NCBI RefSeq assembly: GCF_029784155.1
Contig: NC_073692.1
Span: forward strand, 70,816,012 to 70,880,011
Source of the DNA: Uranotaenia lowii
Taxonomy: Eukaryota; Arthropoda; Insecta; Diptera; Culicidae
Reading direction: 5' to 3'
Length of the DNA: 64,000 nt
Part shown: positions 22,931-33,284 of the stretch, one piece after another
How the letters are laid out: each line of letters begins with the position of its first letter
Position numbering within the stretch: position 1 is the stretch's first letter
Notes under the pieces: generated by a model
Told to the model about the DNA's origin: nothing
The model's input: the letters and a program-made list of their open reading frames with translations, nothing else
Databases searched by the model: none
Program-made: the position numbers and the translations under genes

Positions 22931-24386
22931 AAAATAATGTTCAATCAGTTGCCAGCTTTATACACGGGTGCCGGAATACCTGTAAGGGAACTTGAATTGG
23001 AAATTTGTCGAACCTAATAATCTAAGAATGCAAGTGAATACATACTTGGGCAGAAACTGCGGTGAATCCGTGCACCCATGGTGGATAACCAACGTATGAA
23101 GAATAATCAAATAAGAAAAAATCATTTAAATTGTTAAGTTTCATAGACATAAGGTCTTCAAATTTGAATAAATAAGTACACAATTCATAATTATTTTACT
23201 CATACTAGTTCAGTATAAAACATATTTATCACCTAAAATTACTCGATTACTCGAATGGACATGTATTAAAACTAACATAACTTTTACAAATCTTGATGAA
23301 ATTTCGCCAAATTTTGACAGAAAGTTCGATTATAGTTGAGCAACAAAACAGACCAAAAAAATTGGGAGTCAAGTGCTTGAAGCGCCACACAGCGGTCGAT
23401 CCGAGAACTTTTTCTACAAATTTCCATGACTTCGCATCGAAAATCAATTATTTCATAGCTAATGACACACTCCTGCCCACCATAAATCAACTAAGGCTCT
23501 TTGTCTTGAATGTAGATTGCAAATAAAACCAAAAGCAAGCGAAAAAAATTTATCTTGTTTGAGTTATAGGTTTGTGAATTTTACCAGTCATTTTGACTGG
23601 TCACGGTCCGAGTGTCCATGGCGAAATTTTTCTCGCTTATTAAAAGAGCTAGAAAAATGAAAAATACACAGTTTTGTAGAGATTCAAAATTCATGAAAAG
23701 TCGTATTTTTTGCGAATTTTTAGAGCGTAGTGTTTTAAAGATATTCAACAAACAAAGTGTCCCACCAGTCATTTTGACTGGTGCGGTCTTTCTAGTGTTA
23801 ACATAAATTTTGTTGTCCATCAGAACACATCTGTCATATTGCGTAAAAACTGGATGCACAGATTTCGATCTTTGGAACTGATCATTATTAGTTATTTACT
23901 TGGTGTTTACTAGTCAGGCAACACTTTTTTCCTGCCGGAAATGAATTTTTTGCATTATTTAAGAAGTCTGCATTCAGTTATCCCCAATAACCATAGACTT
24001 TTTACCATTTTCAAGATCAAGGGTTGCACTCCGATGGTTGGTTTGAACTTCGTGTGGCTCCTAAAGTGGCTCCTTATACTTCTCAACCATTTGGTTTAAA
24101 AAAAAAATCATAAAAAACCAACAGTTTATGAGCTTTTAAGTCAACAATGGAGAATTTTCGAGGCGTAAAATGCGAGAAAGGAGCAAATTTGTGCAAAATT
24201 ATTTTTACCATGTCTTTTTGCATCGTAAATATCTCAAACACACATTAACTTAAAAATCTATCAAAAATAGGCAAGATAGTCCTTTTCATAACCAATACAA
24301 CGCTACTAAAGTTTTGCATATCCGAGCTCTATTATCGTAGCTATCAACGAAATAAAGTGCCCGGATACTAAATGATCATAGCCTTA

Positions 24387-25121
24387 CACAGCTTTCAAAT
24401 AAGCAGTGAAAACGCAAACGCAAAAATTAAAAAAAATAATTTTGAAAACAAAATTGTATAATATAAAATATCTTTTCTGGGGTACAATTTAGGTTTGTGG
24501 TTTGTTCACATGAATTATACTGTAAGAATCAAGGAATATTTTTCATCCAAAGTTATATTTTTTGGAACTTTCAGCACATCTCTGACGATTTTTAATGATA
24601 ATTTTTGTTTTCCCATACAAATTTCCATACAAAATTAAAACTCGTTCTGCTTATTCAGGACTGAATGGATCGCTTCCAAAATTTTTATAGCTATTTCTGG
24701 CCGCAAAAACAACAAAAAAAAAGTTATGGGAGGTGTAAAAATTTAAGAATTTGAAATGTCCATACAAAGCTTGCAGCGGTCTACTGGTCACCCTGTGATT
24801 GGCACCTGTATCGACATATTTTGCGGGCTTCTTCTTCTTCAGAAAAAAATGGGAAATTCCATAAGTCTGAACGAGCAATACTAAAAAGCGAATCATGACA
24901 CGCTAAAGGTGTTCGTTGCATGTTTAATCAATCAAATGTCATATTATTAAAGGTAACAATCCTGGGCTCAATATATAAAATTTAAAACACTTAATTTCCT
25001 TAAAGTTAGTGGGAAAAATTTAAACATCAAGGAGTCATCAAGCCTGCATAAAAAAGGTCCCTGATAAACAAAAAAAATCTTGTGTAGTTGTTAATACATG
25101 TTTCATTGAAAAGAGACTTAC
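24387..25121. other. Noncoding DNA next to candidate CSRNP exon
   Basis: This is AT-rich with no supported gene. If the exon at 25122-25189 is real, it is the 5' end of the long intron, starting with GTAAGT at 25121 on the minus strand. Confidence 0.4.
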
Positions 25122-25189
25122 CCAACACCGTTGGATCCATTGGAATTTTTGTGCAAATAGGTTAGCAACGATTTGATCGGTTTCAGCAT
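25122..25189 (-). CDS. CSRNP (Axud1-like): Candidate first coding exon of the CSRNP gene
   Basis: On the minus strand an ATG at 25189 opens MLKPIKSLLTYLHKNSNGSN then GV, and is followed by GTAAGT at 25121, a strong splice donor. The exon ends in phase 2 (GG). Joining it to the CSRNP exon that begins at 16417 (A GTA ACC) keeps the frame through VTNGIGT to the internal Met at 16395, giving 843 aa in total. A pyrimidine-rich acceptor (CTTTTTGCAG) near 25536 suggests the exon starts at 25535 with a roughly 345-nt 5' UTR containing short upstream ORFs. The link across 8.7 kb is inference: frame agreement alone has a one-in-three chance. Confidence 0.45.
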
Positions 25190-25535
25190 GCTTCCAGATT
25201 TCCCTTCGGCGAAAACAGGAGAAACAGCTCGAGCCACCAACAACTTTATAGTCTTGAATATTCACCACTTGTTACGGTTATTTCTTAAGCACTATCAGTA
25301 CGGTATTCAAAGGTTTCGTTTTTCATCGATGCAGTTCGTTTGGTACACTTGAAACAACACTAGCACGACAAATTTCTGGTAACATGATCCTGGTTGGCAT
25401 TTCTAGCTGGCTGGCTCATGGCCGGCTCTCCTTCATTCAACTGTTCCGGAAGAATCCTTTGGGCTTTCTGTGAATGCTGAGAGCTCGGAGAATTTACGAT
25501 AGCAAACTTTTCATTCCATCCAACAGGTTCAGCAC
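25190..25535 (-). other. Possible CSRNP 5' UTR exon sequence
   Basis: The stretch runs from the TTTTTGCAG acceptor (25536) to the candidate ATG. It contains an in-frame-independent small frame reading AEPVGWNEKFAIVNSPSSQ that ends before the candidate start. It could be 5' UTR with an upstream ORF or a separate exon. Confidence 0.3.
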
Positions 25536-27637
25536 TGCAAAAAGATAGAGAAACAAAAAGTTTGAGAACATTAATCACCGATTTTCTTCGATCAAGGATT
25601 GGGAAGAATGAAATTCGGTACCAGGGTAATCGATCTCTTAACACAACTTATGTTTGTTCCCGGTTCTGTGCCCGAACTCTTTACCTTCAGGCGGGCCTAC
25701 CGGATCTCTTATCATTTCGATTTGGAAACTGCGAGTAAACATTTTTCAGGAATAAACGAGACTCTCACATTGCGCGCTCTCACATTAACATGCATTTTAA
25801 AGCTTGACCCACACTAGCTCAATGTGTTCGAATTCAATCGGCAGAATTACCGGAGATTAACAAACGGTCAACTTTATCAGGCTTACTTGTGACCACAGGG
25901 TGTTGTCGAACAACGACGAGATTCAAAAATTTATCAACTCAAGTGCCACATGCTGGTGAAAGTTGGGAAAAAAGCTCCAGAAAACACCGACTTTCCACGG
26001 ACCCAGAATGATCTTTTCTAGATTATTGACAGAAAGTCTCCTTGGCACTGGCACTGTGGCATAACCATAGGAGCTCCACAGAGCATTTTCCAATATCGCA
26101 GTAGTAGGACTGTACGGTGCCACAGAGAAAAGACATCCAACGACTGTTTCGGGGGGAAAGAAAAATCGCTATTTGCTTTGGCTCTGCTCAGTATTGTGCT
26201 CTCGTGGAAAATGTGAATCTCCCGAAGCATGGAATATAAACTATACCGATATATGGTAGGTTCCTACTGAGACGAGGCACGGCAAAAGCACACGAACGAA
26301 GGTTTTCACCAGTGGCCACATCAACGAGCCGAGAGTGACGAAGAGTGAAAAAGGTTCTCCTATTTGCTCCGCGGAGGGGGGGAAGGGGCTCTCTTTTTGT
26401 TCCACCAGATGCCGTCCTCCTTTTTCCGTCAAATGCCTTCCTTAGCCCACCGCCTCTTGTTCGCACTTGGGCCACATATTTTTACTGAAACGGGTGCGAG
26501 CTCGCTCTTGTCTATTTCGTTTGGATTTACAGTGCTCGTCGGAGAAGTGGGATGTTTATTCTATTTGGCGTTAATTTTATAATAGAAAAAAATTGATATA
26601 GTTGAAAACACCAATTGATACTTGTTCTAAACAAATATCACGTGAGCTTTCATTAAGAATCCACAGAAAACTGCTGCAAAAGTTATCAAAACAACTTTAA
26701 AACTTGTATTTCACATATACATAGAATATGTTGTCCAGGTTTCAAATATTCTATATGGAAAGAAATTACGACTAGCTTATGTCAGAGTTTGTGTATTTTT
26801 TTCGAAATAAAACTGTTTGTATACATTTTGTTTCATACGACGTAATGAAAGCCAACGCGAGGAAAGTTTTTGTTAGCATCAATATCAGGGATAAGTCAGC
26901 TTTCCCATCAACTTCATCAATCCCATCGTCCCATTTTGATTCAACAAAACAGGAATACTAAACTCTATATAGCTAATATTTAACCCGGTCAATGGTTGGC
27001 AACCTTTCGAGTCCAAAAAGAGTTCTTCACCTAACTTTTGGATTTTTTTTAAATATGTTTACTTTTTCGCATTAAGCAGATGGATACATTTCTGGACCAT
27101 CAACTTTTCTTATTTTGTTCGATTTTACATCAATTTAGCATGCGTGTAGCAAAACATCGGGCCATACAAATTTTATATATGTAAATCTAAAATTCATACT
27201 GATGCCTTCATAATGTTAAAGTGCAAGAAATTTCTATAAACATAAGGTCACCGACCGTTGCCTAGAGAACAGCTTTCAAATCTCATTCTCATTTTCTCTC
27301 GGTCATGGCATACATAGTACTCTTTCTTTCTGAGGGCTGGTGGTTTTGGCGTTTGTAAGATGCTAGCTGTAGGGAATTGATGAAATAAAGGAATGTATAG
27401 AAATAAAACAAAATTGTTGATACAAATATCACGGATGAAACCGGTCACAAAAAACGTATAATTGAGTTTTGAATTAAATCGTGCAATGAGAATGAGCAAG
27501 AATATTTCGGAGAGCACGAACAAGAGCACTGAGTGCGTCAGTTGATTCGCGACTATTGTAAAGAACGGATGCTTGATTCTAAGCAGTTTCACCGGCGGAT
27601 TCGACACTAGCCATCATATAATTAAAAGATGTATGCC
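25536..27637. other. Possible promoter region of CSRNP and intergenic DNA
   Basis: The 25.8-26.5 kb part is less AT-rich than its surroundings, as expected near a promoter. On the minus strand a donor-like CACAAGTAAGC lies near 25885 and TATAGTTTATATT lies near 26228-26241, but neither is conclusive. The 119-aa minus-strand frame at 27248-27607 and the others are not convincing. The rest is AT-rich. Confidence 0.3.
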
Positions 27638-27892
27638 TAAGGGTCCCAAGTAACATTCAAAGTTTTATAACAGGCTACAAAATATAAAGTTTTGGTTTTA
27701 TAAGGGGCTTGAGGAGTCTAATAAAACTATCGATGTTACTTTTGGTTGGACACAGTAAGCGCGAAGCGAAATGTTCATTACCGGATGTTTTGCAAAAATT
27801 TATCAAAAATCCAAAATGGCGGCTTCCGCCTTACTTCCAAATGCTTTTAATGTCTGAAAATCGTATGAAACACCCACAATATTGGTATAGGG

Positions 27893-28747
27893 TAGGGTTG
27901 CCATCCGTCGCGAAAGGATATTTCCCGCTTTTTTGTTGAATGTTCCGCTGTCCCATTTTCTCCTCAAAATGTCCCACTTTTTTTTTTCTTGAGAACTTTT
28001 ACAAAGTTATCTCACTGACACCGGAAAAAATCAAACTTTAGTCTCAATTTGAATTCTATGATGAACAGAAAATCTTTCAAATCAACTTTTTCTCAAAATA
28101 AGTAGCATTTTTCGACAATACAGAATAAATCTAAACCGCTTAGCATTACAGTAAGATTCTAATTCAGTTAAGTGTTCTCGCAGCACGTGAGTCAATGTAT
28201 GAAAAAAAAATATTGTTAAAGCTGCCTCTAGATAATTATAAATAATAGAATTATAGAGATAAACTTTTTCGCCGGAATCTTAGTTAAATTTCCAAACATA
28301 ATGCACCACCTTTTTCGATTCGATTGTTCAAAGTATATAAAGATGGATGTTTTCAAACTTTTGAACTAATTACCAAACAAACTAATTTTTATAAAAATTA
28401 CACAATGGTTTTTAACGCGCTATCAAATCCGCCGTTGACATGTACGACTTGAAATGTTTTCTCTCAAATAACGTGTTAATTTGCAAGAACCGTGGAAAAA
28501 AACGGTGCATATGGCAAAAATCACTGTAAATAGAAGTCATTTAAGAAAAACTGAGCAAAATCAATCTGTGTTAAAAAAAACCTTACTATACTTTTTATGA
28601 ACAACTTTGGCTGATGGTAAACGTATAAGTTTGGCTACACAATAAGGCTTTTTTAAAATTTTCTTTAATGTCCTGCTTTTTTCCGCTGTGTCCCGCTTTT
28701 TTTCGTGAAATGTCCCGCTTTTTTTCTGAAAGTATCTGGCAAGCCTA
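27893..28747. mobile_element. 855-bp non-autonomous hAT MITE
   Basis: The terminal inverted repeat TAGGSTTGCCA (one mismatch) is flanked by a perfect 8-bp duplication GTATAGGG (27885-27892 and 28748-28755), the hallmark of hAT. Short subterminal TGTCCCGCTTTTTT / TGTCCCACTTTTTT repeats lie at both ends. The interior has no coding frame. Confidence 0.88.
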
Positions 28748-29994
28748 GTATAGGGTGATGGAGGGCGAATCTGTTGAATTTAATGAGGATTTGGTTTGGA
28801 AATGAGATATTCTTTATTCATTCCAGTATGTCAAGACCTTATTAGCTAACTTAGAGCTATAGCGATTATTACCTTGTAGCTTATTCTAAGTGATTCTCAA
28901 TTCTACATCATTCCTTAAATACTATCATATTCTGGGCTAACCACCCAAAATAAAATGCCAACACTGCAGGGAAACTTATAACCACAAGGTGTGTTGGCTG
29001 AGTTCAGGATGTATGATGACAACATTTGTATTGTAGTTATCATCGCTATAATTGTTCACAATGGGTCGATTCACGATGACGTATGTTCTCTTTTGTGGTG
29101 ACAGTTCGCAAGTCCTGTTTACGAAATTTTACGAACGAGAAATGGGATGCGGCGAAATTTTACGTATAGCTGCACGGTCAAGAAATTTCACTCAAAACTC
29201 AGTTTCAGAACAGCAAAAAACCAAGTCCCATTTTGTGGTCTTAATGTAGCACATTTTTTAATTTCTTAAAACAATTATCTCTCCGGGAATGAACAGAAAG
29301 TTGAAAATTCTTTGAAATTTCGAAAAGGAGGTTTACTGTTTAGTAAAATATTTCAACATGTTTTGAAAACCCTTTTTTCAACTAATTCCTTCTCCACTTT
29401 GCATTGAATATTCTGGGGCAGCGATTCTACTTGAAACAAAAAATCCAATCCAATGTCCAAATGTGGAAGCTTCTAAAAAATTGGAATGTGCCAAATCGAT
29501 TGTCCGGAAATTTCTTGTATTATTTTGAACACGGAACAAATGCAAATACTTGTACGACAACACTATTCAGGGACAGAAGAATCCAAAATAGTAGAATTCT
29601 CCGATAAACATACTGAAAGAAAAGGCTAAACTGTTCTAAATTGTCACGATATGATGGTTTGGAGGAATAAAAATAACGTCGGATAGCTTAACATTTAAGT
29701 TTAAATCCATTTATTCAAACATTTTTCATTATTTTATACTAAAACCAAGTAATTTCTTAACAACTAATTTCCTTTTTAAACTTCTTTTTTCCCAAAACTG
29801 AGCTGAGAACTATTGCTAAAAACGTGTGAATGAAAATAAAATGAGGACAAAAACAGTGGAGCCAGGCAGTGCGTGAATCGACCTACACATATGCGAATTG
29901 AGGAAAGAGAACGAAACCAAAACAATCTGTTTTGGTTTTCAAACGTGACGCTATGGTACGCCATCTAGAAATCCGACGATATGGCGGCTCAACC

Positions 29995-30575
29995 TAGAGA
30001 TATTGTAAATGATTGAAAATCGCACGAAAAAAAAATTAACAAAACTATGACAAGTAAATCAAAATTATGGAAAAAAAACATTGAAAAATATGACAATATC
30101 ATGACAAAAAATTAAGAAACTCTGACAAAACAATGAAAGAAAAAAGACAAATGTGATAATAATATAACAAAAATATGAGAAAAATATAGCAAAAATTTGA
30201 TAAATTTGACAATAAAATGATGAAATCATGACCAATATATAGAAAAATTAAACAAAAATATGACAGATGGTAGTAATTTGACAATAAAATGAAAAAAAAA
30301 CAAACAGAAAAAAACTATTTTAAAAAATGACAAAATAATGACAAAAAAATAACAATAATGGCAAAATTCGAGAAAAAAATTTTGACAACATTATGGAAAA
30401 TATGACAACTACTATAATAACTAATGAAAAAATAACAAATATTACAAAATTTTGCAATAAAATGACAGAAATTTGACAAAACTATAAAAAAAATTACAAA
30501 TGTGATAAAATATGACAAAGCTATGACAGAAATATGATGAAAATGTGAAGAAAAAACTATGACAAGAGAACAAAA
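29995..30575. repeat. Degenerate ATGACAAAA satellite
   Basis: The stretch is dominated by loosely spaced ATGACAAAA-like units with A-rich spacers of varying length. The core matches the reverse complement of the unit in the array at 44033-48400, so it looks like an old, heavily mutated array of the same simple repeat. Confidence 0.6.
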
Positions 30576-31039
30576 CAAAATAAGTTCTGTCTGATTTTTT
30601 TTTTTCATTTGATTGTCAAAATTTTTTTCATAATTTTATCTTTATTTTTGTCTTTTTTCCCTTTATATAGTGGGGGTTTCATGTACTTCGCAGTCCCTTC
30701 CAGCATTTTAAAGTTGAGCGGAAGCCGCCATATTGGATTTCAAGATGGCGTCGAACAACGTATTTAAACTTTTATCCGTTCAGCCTTTTCACCCTATACA
30801 CAATTCGTGGGGGTTTCATGCCACCCGGTCGTCAGTACCAATTTGTTACCGTTTAAAAAGACTGATACCGCGTTAAAAACAATCGCACATACTTCATAAC
30901 CATTAGAGAAATGGCGATGATAATTAAATAAACAAACTTCTGAAAAACGATTTTTTGCTAAATTATTATTTGTGTTCACTAGTGTTAATATGACACTATT
31001 GAAAGTTTGGTGGCATGGAAATATCTTCTGGGACCCTTA

Positions 31040-33284
31040 AAAAGGTCTTGAAATCTTTCATTTTGAATCTTTATTTTTTTCATAGACTCCCCTTGAAAGC
31101 TCAGACAAAAAAGGTAGTCAGACTTTCCGTGTGAATTTGACACTTCTCTCCTCAAATCGCTATATGTATGTCTCTTGTTTCTCAATCGATTTAAAATAAA
31201 ATCGTTAAGGAACCTCATGGCGTAACTCAAAAATGTTTATCAAATCATTTTCAGCTACAACACTTCATTTTTCCGTTGTTCAGAATGACAGCTACAGAAT
31301 TCTCAGACAAACTTTCACTCAGTGTCCAAAAAACTGAAGTTTGAAACTATACATTGCGTCATGACCACAAAAAAATGTAAAAAACTTAATGAAACGGCTA
31401 TATTTAGCATTCCAGATTGTCTGGATTTATCCGGGCTTCTCAATAATTCAATGAAATTTTCGAGACAAGTCTGGTACGGCCCGGATGCCCGGATATTTTA
31501 GAAAACGGCCCGGATTTTGCTCTTTTTTATTCACATTTTTTAATTTTCCAAAAATTAAATTCTTTCAATCAACAAAAATATCAAATCCAATATCTTAAAC
31601 AAGAATTGAACACTGCTGATGTGCTTTGACGAAATTTTTGAATTTTAATAATTTTTCTTTACTTCCACTTCTCTATTTCACTTAAATTTTCTAGAATTTG
31701 CTTAGATTTTACAGGATATTTCCCGGTTTTACTATGGAAATTTTAAGATCAGTTGCCAGGATTTTGCCAGATTTTCAAAAAGATTTGCCCGGAATTGCCC
31801 GGCCCTGACACGTGCGAAATAATTCTAATACTGCTAGTCGTCTGGTCCATCAAGCTCCATCGGAAAGTACAAAATTATTTTGATTATCGGTCCAAGAAAA
31901 TTACTTTAAGTGACCTTGATGAAATTCTATTTTTTTTTTTTTTTTGATTTTGTGACCTTAGAATTTCCAAGGCAGTCACACGGTACCAAGTACTTATTTC
32001 TTGACCAAAATCATTCAGTACACCTGAATTAATCTCAGATATTCGAAAATGCGCATCAATTCAGTTTAATGGTAAGATAGTGCTGCCATCTATGATTTGA
32101 AACTAGAGAAATAATGTTTGAATATTAAAAAACATTAAGTATGTTTGAAATTGAAGCCTGTTTCTTTGATTCAAATTCAGTCTCAAATCTATGTTTCATC
32201 GTTTTGCATCATACTAATGAATGTTTATGAAGAAATCAAGTATTATAGCTCAAATATCAAATTCCTTAACACTGGAGGAGCATCTCTTTAAACCCCATTT
32301 AAAAAACCTTTGAATTTCTAGAAAACTTCTTCAAATGCAGTTATCCATTCAAATAATTTGTAGAAGCATTATTATTCACTTTTACACAGTAAATTTCAAG
32401 CTATAATCTTGTTTTTGTTGAAAAACACAAGTGGTCATATTCTTATTTCGCACCCTTTTTTCCCTATTTTTGATCCTCAGCGCCAATTGCTTCGCCCAAA
32501 AAAAGTAAACTTATGCTTGATTTATCCGTTAAACAATTCAAAACAAATTGTAGAAGAAAATTTTGGTGATTTTCAAAAATTCATATTTTAACAAGCAAAA
32601 CACATAGTGGTACTATTCTTATTTTGTTTACTGTATCAGAAACTACAGGACCAAATTGTTACTAAACGTTTTATGTTTAGTTTATACTTTATAGTTTCAT
32701 TATTAAATTCGTAAAAGTGAATATAAGTGTTCATGAGGTAAATCTAAATAAAGACTGTCGAAAACTACTTTTACATTTAGAAATAAAATTAAAAATATTT
32801 TTGAAATTCCGTGAAAAAATTTCAAACTTGATCATTTTCCCGGTGACGCGATGAAATTCCAAAGTTTTCCCGGTATTCCCGGTTCACCAGCAACCCAGGT
32901 TAAACCTAAGTTGTGGCATAACTAAGTAATCATGAAGCTTTAAAAACAAAGTTCAAATTTCAGAGCATGAAAAACAAATTTAATGATCAAGTTTCATTAA
33001 ATAATATGAAATCATCTGTGTATTGCATTTCGAAGCTCGAGGAGCAGCTCACATTTTAAAGTTGTTGCTTCTGAATTATGTTGAGGTTTGATTCGAAATA
33101 ATGCCTACCAAAATCTAAATGTAAATAAACTTAATTACACATTATTTTAAGAAGGTGTACCAAAGCACACCGGGTCAGCTAGTTCTTTAATATTTATTTG
33201 AACGGAGTAAACAAAAATGGTTTTTGATAAATTTGGTAATAAATAAAAATTTGTGTTGGTCTCAATCAAATTGTAACCGAAAAC
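31040..33284. other. AT-rich DNA with decayed CCCGG-type repeats
   Basis: Pieces at about 31410-31805 (GCCCGGATTTTGC, GTTGCCAGGATTTTGCCAG, ending GCCCGGCCCTGAC) and 32835-32900 (CCCGGTATTCCCGGTTC then CCAGCAACCCAGG) resemble ends of hAT-like elements. No 8-bp duplication could be matched. No gene was seen. Confidence 0.4.

Larger units (their letters stand above)
21800..23078. repeat. Dispersed CCATGGGTGCACGGATTCAC motif
   Basis: The motif occurs on the plus strand near 21802, 21945, 22091 and 22208, and inverted near 22762 and 23066, each with a few changes. Spacing in the left cluster is about 115-145 bp. All copies lie within the piggyBac-like element. Confidence 0.75.
21635..23797. mobile_element. 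Non-autonomous piggyBac-like element with TTAA duplication
   Basis: The ends read CACTAGAARGACCG in inverted orientation, and TTAA flanks both sides (21631-21634 and 23798-23801). The subterminal palindrome ACCAGTCATTTTGACTGGT occurs near 21679 (inverted), 23584 and 23764, as expected of piggyBac-type internal repeats. The 2.16-kb interior has no transposase frame. It contains repeats of a CCATGGGTGCACGG motif, a LINE tail and a tRNA-like SINE. Confidence 0.85.
21273..24384 (-). mobile_element. Tc1/mariner element carrying a nested piggyBac
   Basis: The inverted repeats start AGGCTATGATCATTTAGTAT and continue to CCGGGCA (27 bp, identical). They lie at 21273-21299 and 24358-24384, each flanked by TA (21271-21272 and 24385-24386). 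Removing the nested 2163-bp insertion leaves about 945 bp. Across the excision point the minus-strand frame reads CVLMDNKIYVKTRFKK, a Tc1/mariner first-Asp block, so this is a decayed transposon rather than a random repeat. Confidence 0.8.
27638..31039. repeat. Composite element with TAAGGGTCCCA ends and internal inverted repeats
   Basis: TAAGGGTCCCA near 27638 is inverted near 31029-31039 (TGGGACCCTTA). Inside, a block with ATGGCGGCTTCCGC near 27812 recurs inverted near 30723, and TGAAACMCCCAC plus TATAGGGT repeat near 27866, 30680 and 30810. It has been interrupted by a hAT MITE and carries a decayed satellite. Confidence 0.5.

Noticed and set aside
27248..27607. 119-aa frame with a hydrophobic stretch
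   Set aside because: Hydrophobicity follows from T-rich DNA; no splice context or conserved motif.
30099..30608. 97-aa and 61-aa Phe/Ile-rich frames
   Set aside because: They come from the degenerate TGACAAAA satellite.
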